From contig NZ_CP102409.1 of assembly GCF_024628725.1 (NCBI RefSeq), positions 2,017,001 to 2,081,000 of the forward strand: 64,000 nucleotides of DNA, written 5' to 3'. The notes beneath the pieces were generated by a model. That model ran no database searches and was not told the DNA's origin. It worked only from the letters and a program-made list of their open reading frames with translations. Shown here in pieces: positions 18,818-26,903 of the stretch (the stretch's first letter is position 1; the number at the start of each line of letters is the position of its first letter). Position numbers and translations under genes: made by a program. Source of the DNA: Ruegeria sp. YS9 (GTDB taxonomy: Bacteria > Pseudomonadota > Alphaproteobacteria > Rhodobacterales > Rhodobacteraceae).

Positions 18818-20752
18818 TCAAGCTTCTTCCTCCAACCTCACCAGGGCAGCCCCGGCTTCGACCTGCGAACCATCCTCGACCAGCACTTCGGCAACGATCC
18901 CGTCCCGCGCCGCAAGCAGCGAATGCTCCATCTTCATCGCTTCCAAAATGGCCAGACGATCGCCTTTCTGCACGGTTTGTCCCGCTGTGGCAAAGACGGC
19001 CTTGACCAGACCGGGCATAGGCGCCTCGATCACATTGGTGTCGCCGGTCGCGCTGGCATCCCGGTCCAGCGGGTCGATGACGTCGAAGCTCTGACCGTAA
19101 TCGGTGAAAACCGTCAGGGTCCCGTTATGTGCGGCAACGCGAGGCATCGGCGCGCCGTTCAACTTCCAGCGCCCGGCGGTGCGTTCCGCAACGACGCAGT
19201 TTTTGCCAATCTGCCAGACTTGGCGATCCGGCCCGTCGACCTGCACGTCCAGATCCAGCACGTCGTCACGACGGGACAATTGCACGGCGCGATGCAGCGG
19301 CGCCCACAGCGAAAACCCGGTTTCCGGATCGACATCCACCAGGTCCAGTGCCGTCATCGCCGCCGCAACCGCGGTAACATCCGACGGCTCGGCTTCCTGT
19401 ACCAACGTTTCAAGGTCCCGCCCGATCAGACCCGTATCGACATCGCCCGAGGCAAATCCTTTGTGACGCGTCAACGCACCGAGAAAAGCCAGATTGGTAA
19501 CGGTACCCGCAACTTCAGTCTGTTGCAGCACCCGGTTCAACGTCTCAAGTGCAACGGCACGTGTCGAACCATGCACCACCACCTTGGCGATCATGGGGTC
19601 GTACCACGGGCTGATCGTGTCCCCGGCGCGAACGCCGCTATCGGCGCGACAATTGGCTGGGAAAACCAGATGAGTCAGCGTTCCCGTCGCGGGCAGGAAC
19701 CCTTTCGGAACGTCCTCGGCGTAAAGCCGGGCCTCAAACGCATGGCCCGAGATCGCAAGATCATCCTGCTTCTTGGGAAGGCTCTCGCCTGCGGCCACGC
19801 GAAGCTGCCACTCGACCAGATCGATCCCCGTGATGGCCTCTGTCACCGGGTGCTCCACCTGAAGGCGCGTGTTCATTTCCATGAACCAGAACCTGTCGGG
19901 GCGCAGCCCGTCAGAGGCATCGACGATGAACTCGACCGTGCCCGCGCCCTTATAGCCGATCGCCTCGGCGGCGCGCACGCCGGCCTGACCCATGGCCTCG
20001 CGCATCTCAGACGTCATGCCCGGGGCGGGGGCTTCTTCGATCACCTTCTGATGGCGGCGCTGCAACGAGCAGTCGCGTTCGAACAGATGCACGGCATGAG
20101 TACCATCGCCGAACACCTGCACTTCGATATGGCGGGGTTTGGCCACGAATTTTTCGACCAGTACGGCATCATTGCCGAAGGCGGTCCGGGCCTCGCCCCG
20201 CGCGCTGTCGAGCGCGGTCGCGAAATCCTCAGGGCGTTCAACAAGGCGCATCCCCTTGCCGCCGCCGCCCGCAACGGCCTTGATCAGAACCGGATAGCCG
20301 ATCGCATCCGCCGCACCGGCCAGATGCTCGGGGTCCTGATTGTCGCCGTGATAGCCGGGTACGACCGGAACGCCGGCCTTCTCCATCAGAACCTTGGCCG
20401 CGTCCTTGAGGCCCATCTTGCGGATCGCATCCGCCGAAGGGCCGATGAACGTGAGCCCCGCCGCCTGCACGGCATCCACGAAATCGGGGTTCTCGGACAG
20501 AAAGCCATACCCCGGATGGATCGCCTGTGCACCGGTATCCAGCGCGGCCTGAATGATGACGTCGCCCTTCAGATAACTGTCCGCCGGGGCGGGGCCGCCA
20601 ATATGAACCGCCTCGTCCGCCATTTGTACATGCTTTGCCGCCGCGTCCGCATCGGAATAGACAGCAACGCAGGACACGCCCATCTTCTGAGCTGTCTCCA
20701 TCACCCGGCAGGCGATCTCGCCCCGGTTGGCAATCAGGATTTTGTTGAACAT
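18818..20752 (-). CDS. mccA: 3-methylcrotonyl-CoA carboxylase, biotin-containing alpha subunit
   Basis: ATP-dependent carboxylation of biotin for methylcrotonyl-CoA carboxylase. It has 644 residues from the ATG at 20752 (MFNKILIANRGEIACRV). The order is biotin carboxylase N-domain, ATP-grasp with GGGGKGMRLV near residue 165, the FLEMNTRLQVEHPVTE-like motif (here FMEMNTRLQVEHPVTEAITG), and a C-terminal biotinyl domain with EAMKMEH; the biotinylated lysine is residue 607. The pairing with mccB in the operon fits the leucine pathway. Propionyl-CoA and geranyl-CoA carboxylases are similar, but the neighbours argue for methylcrotonyl-CoA. Confidence 0.95.
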   Translation of the reverse strand: MFNKILIANRGEIACRVMETAQKMGVSCVAVYSDADAAAKHVQMADEAVHIGGPAPADSYLKGDVIIQAALDTGAQAIHPGYGFLSENPDFVDAVQAAGLTFIGPSADAIRKMGLKDAAKVLMEKAGVPVVPGYHGDNQDPEHLAGAADAIGYPVLIKAVAGGGGKGMRLVERPEDFATALDSARGEARTAFGNDAVLVEKFVAKPRHIEVQVFGDGTHAVHLFERDCSLQRRHQKVIEEAPAPGMTSEMREAMGQAGVRAAEAIGYKGAGTVEFIVDASDGLRPDRFWFMEMNTRLQVEHPVTEAITGIDLVEWQLRVAAGESLPKKQDDLAISGHAFEARLYAEDVPKGFLPATGTLTHLVFPANCRADSGVRAGDTISPWYDPMIAKVVVHGSTRAVALETLNRVLQQTEVAGTVTNLAFLGALTRHKGFASGDVDTGLIGRDLETLVQEAEPSDVTAVAAAMTALDLVDVDPETGFSLWAPLHRAVQLSRRDDVLDLDVQVDGPDRQVWQIGKNCVVAERTAGRWKLNGAPMPRVAAHNGTLTVFTDYGQSFDVIDPLDRDASATGDTNVIEAPMPGLVKAVFATAGQTVQKGDRLAILEAMKMEHSLLAARDGIVAEVLVEDGSQVEAGAALVRLEEEA

Positions 20753-20757
20753 GTCTT

Positions 20758-21183
20758 TCACCCTTCCACTGCCAGATCTTCGACGAGACGGAACCGTTCG
20801 CACACGAGTTTCATCTCAGGATCAAAGCCGCCGTTTCGTTGGAAATAACGGCGATGATCTTCCCGCCATCCTTCAAGCGTTTCATTCTCACCTTCAGCCA
20901 AAGCGAATTCCTCGGTCACATCACAATAGCGCTGGATCGAGACACCGACGGTTTCAATGACCAAAGCCGGTGTGTCATCCCAGTTCAGCGCAATATCGCG
21001 TCGACCGGGCTTCGGCATTTCAGGGCTGCCGTCCGGATAGTTGCCGAGCGCATCGCAGGTCGCTGTTTTACGGCCAGAACGGACCAAAGCCAGAAGCTCT
21101 GCACTCAGCACCGGGTTGTCGCCGAATTTGAAGGTTTGCGCACCTGGATAGCGGGCCATAAGGTCTTTCAAAGTCACGCTCAT
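20758..21183 (-). CDS. ASCH domain protein within the liu operon
   Basis: A 141-residue protein with an ASCH domain, a PUA-like beta-barrel proposed to bind RNA or modified nucleosides. Visible family features are the loop RSGRKTATC near residue 36 and the acidic helix TEEFALAEGE followed by WREDHRRYF near residues 90-113. It sits between mccB and mccA with gaps of one and five bases, so it must be co-transcribed with them. It has no obvious part in leucine catabolism. It may be a passenger or a regulator of the operon mRNA, which is speculative. Confidence 0.88.
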   Translation of the reverse strand: MSVTLKDLMARYPGAQTFKFGDNPVLSAELLALVRSGRKTATCDALGNYPDGSPEMPKPGRRDIALNWDDTPALVIETVGVSIQRYCDVTEEFALAEGENETLEGWREDHRRYFQRNGGFDPEMKLVCERFRLVEDLAVEG

Positions 21184-21184
21184 T

Positions 21185-22789
21185 TTACATCCTGAACACG
21201 CCGAAGCGTGTCTCCTCGATCGGAGCGTTCAGCGCGGCGTTCAACGACAGCGCCAGCACGTCGCGGCTTTTGCGCGGGTCGATGATGCCGTCATCCCACA
21301 GTCGCGCCGAGGCATAGAGCGGATGCGACTGTTCCTCGAACATTTCCAGCGTCGGGCGTTTGAACTCGGCCTCTTCTTCGGCGGACCACGTGCCGCCCTG
21401 CCGTTCTATCCCGTCGCGTTTGACGGTGGCCAGAACGCCAGCGGCCTGCTCTCCACCCATCACCGAAATCCGCGAGTTCGGCCAGGTCCACAGGAATCGC
21501 GGCTGATAGGCGCGACCGGCCATGCCATAGTTTCCGGCCCCGAACGAGCCGCCGACCAGCATGGTGATCTTGGGCACCGAGGTCGTCGCCACCGCCGTCA
21601 CCATCTTGGCCCCGTGCCGCGCAATACCTTCGTTTTCGTATTTCCTGCCGACCATGAACCCGGTGATGTTTTGCAGGAACACAAGCGGGATTTTGCGTTG
21701 CGAACACAGCTCGACGAAATGGGCACCCTTCTGCGCCGCCTCGGAAAACAGCACGCCGTTGTTGGCGATGATCCCAACCGGGCAGCCTTTGACATGGGCA
21801 AACCCCGTGACCAGCGTTTCGCCGAAGCGCGGTTTGAATTCGTCGAACCGAGACCCATCGACCAGACGCGCAATCACTTCACGGATGTCATAGGGCGTGC
21901 GCAGATCAGCAGGGACAACGCCCAGGATTTCCTCGGGGTCATAGGCCGGATCTTCGGGGCTGGCCCAGTCCACCGTCTGCGGCTTGCGGCGATTGAGTGA
22001 CCCAACCGCCCGACGGGCCAGAGCCAGCGCGTGCGCATCATCCTCGGCCAGATAGTCGGCGACGCCGGACAGGCGCGTGTGCACATCGCCGCCGCCCAGA
22101 TCTTCGGCGCTGACGACCTCGCCCGTCGCGGCCTTGACCAGAGGCGGGCCGGCCAGAAAGATCGTGCCCTGTTCCTTGACGATGATCGTCACATCGGACA
22201 TCGCGGGCACATAAGCCCCACCGGCCGTGCAAGAGCCCATGACCACAGCGATCTGAGGGATACCCTTCGCGCTCATCCGCGCTTGGTTATAGAAGATGCG
22301 GCCAAAGTGATCGCGGTCGGGAAAGACCTCATCCTGATTGGGCAGGTTCGCGCCACCGCTGTCGACCAGATAGATGCAGGGCAGATGGTTTTCCTCGGCG
22401 ATCTCCTGCGCGCGGAGGTGTTTCTTGACCGTCATCGGATAGTAGGTGCCGCCCTTCACGGTGGCGTCGTTACACACCACCATGACCTCACGCCCCTGCA
22501 CCCGGCCAATCCCCGCGATGACGCCGGCACAAGGCGCGGCATCGCCATACATCCCATGCGCCGCCGTCGCCCCGACTTCGAGGAACGGAGACCCCGGATC
22601 CAGCAGGTTCGCCACCCGCCGCCGGGGCAACATCTTGCCACGGGATTCATGCCGCGCGCGGGATTTCTCGCCACCGCCCATGCGGGCGGCTTCGGCAGCC
22701 GCAGAGATTTGCGCCAGCGCGTCGAGATGGGCGGTGCGGTTTTGTTTGAAGCCCTCGGAGGCGGGCAAAGCTTTGGATGTGAGTTTCAT
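21185..22789 (-). CDS. mccB: 3-methylcrotonyl-CoA carboxylase, carboxyltransferase beta subunit
   Basis: Transfers CO2 from biotin to 3-methylcrotonyl-CoA. It has 534 residues, the family's standard length, with the N- and C-terminal carboxyltransferase domains. Family segments include [20 protein letters not shown] near residue 140, [19 protein letters not shown] near 195, and [20 protein letters not shown] near 375. Its ATG overlaps the stop of the upstream secreted-protein gene as ATGA. Together with mccA it forms the heteromeric enzyme. Confidence 0.96.
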   Translation of the reverse strand: MKLTSKALPASEGFKQNRTAHLDALAQISAAAEAARMGGGEKSRARHESRGKMLPRRRVANLLDPGSPFLEVGATAAHGMYGDAAPCAGVIAGIGRVQGREVMVVCNDATVKGGTYYPMTVKKHLRAQEIAEENHLPCIYLVDSGGANLPNQDEVFPDRDHFGRIFYNQARMSAKGIPQIAVVMGSCTAGGAYVPAMSDVTIIVKEQGTIFLAGPPLVKAATGEVVSAEDLGGGDVHTRLSGVADYLAEDDAHALALARRAVGSLNRRKPQTVDWASPEDPAYDPEEILGVVPADLRTPYDIREVIARLVDGSRFDEFKPRFGETLVTGFAHVKGCPVGIIANNGVLFSEAAQKGAHFVELCSQRKIPLVFLQNITGFMVGRKYENEGIARHGAKMVTAVATTSVPKITMLVGGSFGAGNYGMAGRAYQPRFLWTWPNSRISVMGGEQAAGVLATVKRDGIERQGGTWSAEEEAEFKRPTLEMFEEQSHPLYASARLWDDGIIDPRKSRDVLALSLNAALNAPIEETRFGVFRM

Positions 22790-23262
22790 TCTTCGTCTGA
22801 TCCTCTAGGCGCATTTGACAATCGTTCAAGATCTCTGGCGGCGCTCCATCGCACTATGATATTGAAAGTTTCACACATAAATTCTGTCATTTGAGAACAG
22901 TCTGGATCGAATTCGTCATTTCTGAATTTCTCCAAACGACGCGGGTAAGACCATTTCTCAAAGCCGCTCAAACCTGCCACTTGATCAGGCAAGCCCTCTG
23001 CGATTTCTTTGGTTTTTGCCAGAAGATGAGCGTTCAATTTCTCAATACAAACGCGCCTTTCCACGGGCGGATGTCCAAGTTCGCAGTAGTCATATGCCGA
23101 AGACATACATCGAGTATCCATTTCGTTAGCTATGAGGGTGCCGGACAGCGCTGTGCAACCGTCAAACCAAGTAGGGACATCCAGCGTTTCTATCGTTTCC
23201 TCAGCAGCTAGCGGAGCGGTAGCACCAAAGGTCAATACACACAGTGTCAGCAGTCGCTTCAT
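22786..23262 (-). CDS. Secreted six-cysteine hypothetical protein inserted in the liu operon
   Basis: I do not recognise this 158-residue protein. A Sec signal peptide covers about residues 1-20 ([20 protein letters not shown]). The mature chain has six cysteines (36, 52, 60, 72, 122, 130), probably disulfide-bonded in the periplasm, and is mostly helical and charged. The start ATG overlaps the acyl-CoA synthetase stop (ATGA) and the stop overlaps the mccB start (ATGA). GC content is clearly lower than in neighbours: the two 60-base lines I counted gave 33% and 50%. It has no sequence likeness to the other insert gene (4549-5097) but shares its design. Confidence 0.82.
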   Translation of the reverse strand: MKRLLTLCVLTFGATAPLAAEETIETLDVPTWFDGCTALSGTLIANEMDTRCMSSAYDYCELGHPPVERRVCIEKLNAHLLAKTKEIAEGLPDQVAGLSGFEKWSYPRRLEKFRNDEFDPDCSQMTEFMCETFNIIVRWSAARDLERLSNAPRGSDEE

Positions 23263-24785
23263 TCATGTACCTCCCCCGCCGCCCGCACCTTCAATTCCTT
23301 CCGGATCACCTTCCCCGTCACCGTCATCGGCAGCTCCTCCAGAAACGCCACCTCGCGCGGATAGGAATACTGCGCCAGACGGTCCTTGACCCACTCCTGC
23401 AACTCGGCACCCGTGGCCTCGGCCCCCGGTTTCAACACCACATAAGCTTTCACGATCTCGGTCCGCAGCTTGTCAGGCTTGCCGACCACGCCAACCGTCG
23501 CCACCGCCGGATGGGTCAGCAGGCAGTCCTCAATCTCGGCCGGGCCGATCCGGTATCCGGCGGAGGTAATCACGTCATCATCCCGACCGACAAAGCGCAG
23601 ATAGTCGCCCTCCCACACGCCGCGGTCTCCGGTGATCAGCCAGTCGCCCCGGAACTTCTCGGCCGTCGCTTGCGGATTGTTCCAGTATTCCAGCAGCATC
23701 GAAGCCGAACCGCGCCGGATGGCGACATCGCCTTCCTCGCTGGTCGGGTTGCCGTTGTCGTCGATCACTGCAACCTCATGCCCCGGCACCGGTTTCCCAA
23801 TGCATCCGGGTTGAACGGGGAAATCCTCGGCGCAGGAGGATACGACCATGTTGCATTCGGTCTGACCGTAGAATTCGTTGATCGTCAGACCAAACGCACA
23901 TTGGCCCCAGGCCAGCATCTCGGCCCCCAGCGGCTCGCCGCCGGACGCCACCGAGCGCAGCCCGGGGATCGCCTGATCCGAAGCCTTGAGCATCCGCAGC
24001 GCTGTTGGTGGGAAGAAGACATTCCGCACCCCGCCCCGCGCAATGATCTCGGCGCAGGCTTCGGGAGAGAACTTCTCAAGCCGTGCCGCGACAACCGGGA
24101 TGCCCAGCGCAAGGCCAGGCATCAGCACATCGAACAACCCACCGATCCACGCCCAATCCGCCGGGGTCCACAGGCAGTCTCCGTCGCGCAGGTGATTGTG
24201 GCTGATCGAGACGCCCGGAAAATGCCCGGTCAGAACCCGGTGCCCGTGCAGTGCGCCTTTCGGGCTGCCGGTTGTACCAGAGGTGTAGATCAATACGGCA
24301 GGATCCTCGGGCCCGGTCGCGGCATAGGGCAGCGCAGGACCCGCCACGCCAATTTCGGATGCGATCAGAGGTTCAGCCAGATCGCCCAGCAAATCCACCC
24401 CTTCGGCATCGGTCAGCACAATCTGAACGCCTGCATCGCCCGCCCGCGATCGCAGCGCATCCTGCTTGAACAACTTGAACAAGGGCACCGAAATCGCGCC
24501 GATCTTCCAGATCGCCAAATGAGCTGCCGCACACCAGGGAGACTGGCTCAGCAGCACTCCGACCCGATCACCGGGCTGGACGCGGGCCAGCAGGGCGCGG
24601 GCGATCCCATCAGCCATCTGTGCCAGTTGCCCATAGGTTATCAGCCGCCGCCCTGATCCGGTCAGATCAACAAGCGCCACCTGTTCACCCGGATGGTTCA
24701 GACATTGCTGCGCCATGTTCAGCCGGTCCGGTATGTCCCAGCCTCGTCCTGAGCGCAAACCCGGTATGCGCTCAGCGTGCAGCAA
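23259..24785 (-). CDS. AMP-forming acyl-CoA synthetase of the liu operon
   Basis: A 508-residue ANL-superfamily ligase that activates a carboxylic acid to its CoA thioester. The P-loop-like motif YTSGTTGSPKG lies near residue 165. GQTECNMV, the hinge region GDYLRFVGRDDDVITSAGYR and the catalytic lysine in MTVTGKVIRKELK near the C-terminus are all present. The start is TTG at 24785, because an AAGGGG ribosome site sits eight bases upstream; the first internal ATG would remove the conserved GWDIPDRLNMAQ region. The position suggests isovalerate, another short branched acid or acetoacetate as substrate; which one cannot be read from sequence. Confidence 0.88.
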   Translation of the reverse strand: MLHAERIPGLRSGRGWDIPDRLNMAQQCLNHPGEQVALVDLTGSGRRLITYGQLAQMADGIARALLARVQPGDRVGVLLSQSPWCAAAHLAIWKIGAISVPLFKLFKQDALRSRAGDAGVQIVLTDAEGVDLLGDLAEPLIASEIGVAGPALPYAATGPEDPAVLIYTSGTTGSPKGALHGHRVLTGHFPGVSISHNHLRDGDCLWTPADWAWIGGLFDVLMPGLALGIPVVAARLEKFSPEACAEIIARGGVRNVFFPPTALRMLKASDQAIPGLRSVASGGEPLGAEMLAWGQCAFGLTINEFYGQTECNMVVSSCAEDFPVQPGCIGKPVPGHEVAVIDDNGNPTSEEGDVAIRRGSASMLLEYWNNPQATAEKFRGDWLITGDRGVWEGDYLRFVGRDDDVITSAGYRIGPAEIEDCLLTHPAVATVGVVGKPDKLRTEIVKAYVVLKPGAEATGAELQEWVKDRLAQYSYPREVAFLEELPMTVTGKVIRKELKVRAAGEVHE

Positions 24786-24849
24786 CGCGAATTCCCCTTG
24801 TTTTTCTGATGCTTCGCGACCTGACCTTGGGCGGACACATCACGCAAAC

Positions 24850-24863
24850 TTGATGCAGATCAG
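24850..24863. promoter_or_regulatory. FNR/FnrL-like binding site in the ompW-acs divergent region
   Basis: The sequence TTGATGCAGATCAG matches the FNR consensus TTGAT-N4-ATCAA at nine of ten defined bases. It lies about 59 bases before the ompW ATG and 65 bases before the TTG of the divergent acyl-CoA synthetase. OmpW is FNR-controlled in E. coli, and FnrL is the oxygen regulator of Rhodobacteraceae. Oxygen control of ompW is therefore a reasonable inference. Confidence 0.6.
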
Positions 24864-24921
24864 AGTGGCCGGACACCGCCTTTGCAAAACCAAGAGCATC
24901 AACATAACCAAAGGCAAGAAT

Positions 24922-25524
24922 ATGACAAAGAAACTCGCCGCTTTGACACTGTCTACCGCGTTGGTCGCACTGGCGGCTCCGGCTTTGGCCCAGTCGCAAG
25001 GGGATTGGACGCTGGGTATCGGTGTTGGCTATCTGGATCCGAAATCCGACAACGGTACGCTGGCCGGTGCGGCAGCGACGATCGACGCGGACACCCGCCC
25101 GATCTTCACTGCTGAATACTTTATTCGCGACAACCTGGGTATCGAGCTTCTGGCAGCGACCCCGTTCAAACACACCGTTTCCCTTGGCGGTACGGACGCG
25201 GCCACGGTCAAGCACCTGCCGCCCACCCTGTCGCTGAACTATCACTTCCCGACCAACAGCGCCTGGAAACCCTATGTCGGCGCCGGTCTCAACTATACGA
25301 TCTTCTTCGACGAGCAATCGCCCCTGGGCAATATCAAGGTCGATGACTCCTTCGGCGTCTCGTTGCAGGCCGGTCTGGATTACATGGTCACCGACAACGG
25401 GGCGATCCGCCTGAACGTGCGCTGGTTCGACATTGACTCGGACGTCTCGCTCAACGGCGCCCCCATCGGCACCGCGGAAATCGATCCCTGGCTGGTCGGT
25501 GTTTCCTACGTCCATCGGTTCTGA
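24922..25524 (+). CDS. ompW: OmpW family outer membrane protein
   Basis: A 200-residue eight-stranded outer-membrane beta-barrel. The start at 24922 (MTKKLAALTL) follows an AAGGCAAG ribosome site and gives a clean signal peptide ending ALAQS near residue 24; the long upstream frame is not coding. OmpW hallmarks are GDWTLGIGVGYLDPKSDNG at the first strand, the PTLSLNYHFP segment, and the terminal VSYVHRF, whose final Phe is the assembly signal. Such proteins pass small hydrophobic compounds. It is on the plus strand between ivd and the rest of the liu genes, with an FNR-like box upstream and a strong terminator downstream. Confidence 0.93.
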   Translation: MTKKLAALTLSTALVALAAPALAQSQGDWTLGIGVGYLDPKSDNGTLAGAAATIDADTRPIFTAEYFIRDNLGIELLAATPFKHTVSLGGTDAATVKHLPPTLSLNYHFPTNSAWKPYVGAGLNYTIFFDEQSPLGNIKVDDSFGVSLQAGLDYMVTDNGAIRLNVRWFDIDSDVSLNGAPIGTAEIDPWLVGVSYVHRF

Positions 25525-25536
25525 TCCCGTTTCCAA

Positions 25537-25569
25537 AACGCCCTGCGGTTTCCTCGTCCGCAGGGCGTT
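25537..25569. terminator. Bidirectional terminator between ompW and ivd
   Basis: A perfect 12-base inverted repeat, AACGCCCTGCGG and its complement, encloses a nine-base loop. It is followed by a T-rich run (TTCTTTCTTT) on the plus strand and by TTTTGG on the minus strand. It lies 13 bases after ompW and eight bases past the ivd stop, serving convergent genes. Confidence 0.85.
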
Positions 25570-25576
25570 CTTTCTT

Positions 25577-26740
25577 TCAGAGCATTTCATTCATCATTTC
25601 GCGGCCGATCAGCATCCGGCGAATCTCGCTGGTGCCTGCGCCGATTTCCATCAACTTGGCATCCCGGAAAATCCGGCTGACCGGCGCATCCGACAGGAAG
25701 CCCGCCCCGCCCAGCGCCTGAACCGCCTGATGGGCCTGAACCATCGCCTGTTCCGACGCGTAAAGGCAGCACGCCGCCGCATCCTGCCGGGTCACGTCAC
25801 CGCGGTCACAGGCTTTGGCGACTTCATAGACATAGGCCCGCGCCGAGTTCATCGCGGTGTACATGTCGGCAATCTTGCCCTGCATCAACTGAAAGCTACC
25901 GATGGGTTTGCCGAACTGCTTGCGCTCGGCCACATAAGGCATCACTTCGTCCAGACAGGCGGCCATGATGCCGGTCCCGATGCCTGCCAGTACGACACGT
26001 TCATAATCCAGCCCGGACATGAGCACGGCAACACCCTTGCCCTCTTCGCCCAACACGTTCTCGAACGGCACCTCGACGTCTTCAAAGATAAGCTCAGCCG
26101 TGTTCGACCCGCGCATACCCAACTTGTCGAAATGGGGCGAGGTCGAAAAACCCTTCATCTCTTTTTCGATCAGGAATGCGGTAATGCCCTTCGATCCGGC
26201 ATCGGGGTCCGTCTTGGCATAAACCACCAGAGTATCCGCGTCCGGCCCGTTGGTGATCCAGTATTTATTGCCGTTCAAGCGGTAATGATCGTTCCGCTTT
26301 TCGGCGCGCAGTTTCATCGACACCACATCCGAGCCGGCCGAGGGCTCTGACATGGCCAGCGCCCCTACATGCTCACCGGAAACCAGGCGCGGCAGGTATT
26401 TCTGCTTCTGCTCTTCATTGCCGTTCAACTTGATCTGGTTCACGCACAGGTTGGAATGCGCCCCGTATGACAAGGAAACCGAGGCCGACGCACGCGCAAC
26501 CTCTTCCACGGCGATCGTATGCGCCAGATAAGACATGCCTGCACCGCCGTACTCTTCCGGCACGGTGACACCCAACAGACCAAGCTCTCCCATTTCTTTC
26601 CACAGCTCGTTCGGAAAGGCATTCGTGGCGTCGATCTCGGCCGCCATCGGCTTGACACGCTCCTGCGCCCAGCGATGCACCATCTCGCGCAGGGCATTCA
26701 CATCCTCACCCAGATCAAACTTCATCGTGGCCATGAACAT
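25577..26740 (-). CDS. ivd: Isovaleryl-CoA dehydrogenase
   Basis: FAD enzyme oxidising isovaleryl-CoA to 3-methylcrotonyl-CoA, the first committed step of the leucine arm. It has 387 residues. Acyl-CoA dehydrogenase signatures are present: [20 protein letters not shown] near 127-146 and the C-terminal [20 protein letters not shown]. Glu247 in [10 protein letters not shown] is the catalytic base at the position typical of isovaleryl-CoA dehydrogenase rather than of short- or medium-chain enzymes. A GGAGGGA ribosome site lies nine bases before the ATG at 26740. It has its own promoter and operator, and ompW separates it from the other liu genes. Confidence 0.95.
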   Translation of the reverse strand: MFMATMKFDLGEDVNALREMVHRWAQERVKPMAAEIDATNAFPNELWKEMGELGLLGVTVPEEYGGAGMSYLAHTIAVEEVARASASVSLSYGAHSNLCVNQIKLNGNEEQKQKYLPRLVSGEHVGALAMSEPSAGSDVVSMKLRAEKRNDHYRLNGNKYWITNGPDADTLVVYAKTDPDAGSKGITAFLIEKEMKGFSTSPHFDKLGMRGSNTAELIFEDVEVPFENVLGEEGKGVAVLMSGLDYERVVLAGIGTGIMAACLDEVMPYVAERKQFGKPIGSFQLMQGKIADMYTAMNSARAYVYEVAKACDRGDVTRQDAAACCLYASEQAMVQAHQAVQALGGAGFLSDAPVSRIFRDAKLMEIGAGTSEIRRMLIGREMMNEML

Positions 26741-26762
26741 CTGCGTCTTCCCTCCGCTTTAA

Positions 26763-26776
26763 TGAACAAGTGTTCA
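26763..26776. promoter_or_regulatory. Palindromic operator at the ivd transcription start
   Basis: TGAACAAGTGTTCA is an inverted repeat, TGAAC-N4-GTTCA, directly downstream of the predicted -10 hexamer and overlapping the likely start site. A repressor there would block ivd. The half-sites resemble those of TetR-family regulators of acyl-CoA metabolism. No regulator gene lies next to it, so the protein is unknown. Confidence 0.6.
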
Positions 26777-26781
26777 ATAAA

Positions 26782-26810
26782 TCTCTAGCAGCGAATCTGC
26801 TGCCGGTCAA
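26782..26810 (-). promoter_or_regulatory. Candidate sigma-70 promoter of ivd
   Basis: On the minus strand TTGACC (26810-26805), a 17-base spacer and TAGAGA (26787-26782) form a good housekeeping promoter about 42 bases before the ivd ATG. The predicted start point falls at about 26775, inside the palindromic operator. Confidence 0.6.
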
Positions 26811-26837
26811 TCTTTGTGACAGCGCGTCCGAAACGGA

Positions 26838-26864
26838 AAACGCCGCCCGAAAAGGGCGGCGTTT
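26838..26864 (-). terminator. Terminator after the DegT-family gene
   Basis: An 11-base perfect stem (AAACGCCGCCC with its complement) and five-base loop, ending in T-rich sequence on the minus strand. It is 40 bases past the aminotransferase stop and just before the ivd promoter, so it insulates ivd. A second small dyad (GTGCGCC-GCA-GGCGCAC, 26878-26894) lies between it and the stop codon. Confidence 0.8.
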
Positions 26865-26903
26865 CAAAAGATCGAGCGTGCGCCGCAGGCGCACTCCGCT
26901 TGG

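Noticed and set aside
18803..20848. A 681-codon open frame on the plus strand
   Set aside because: It mirrors mccA exactly and has the composition of a complementary-strand artefact; mccA is unmistakable.
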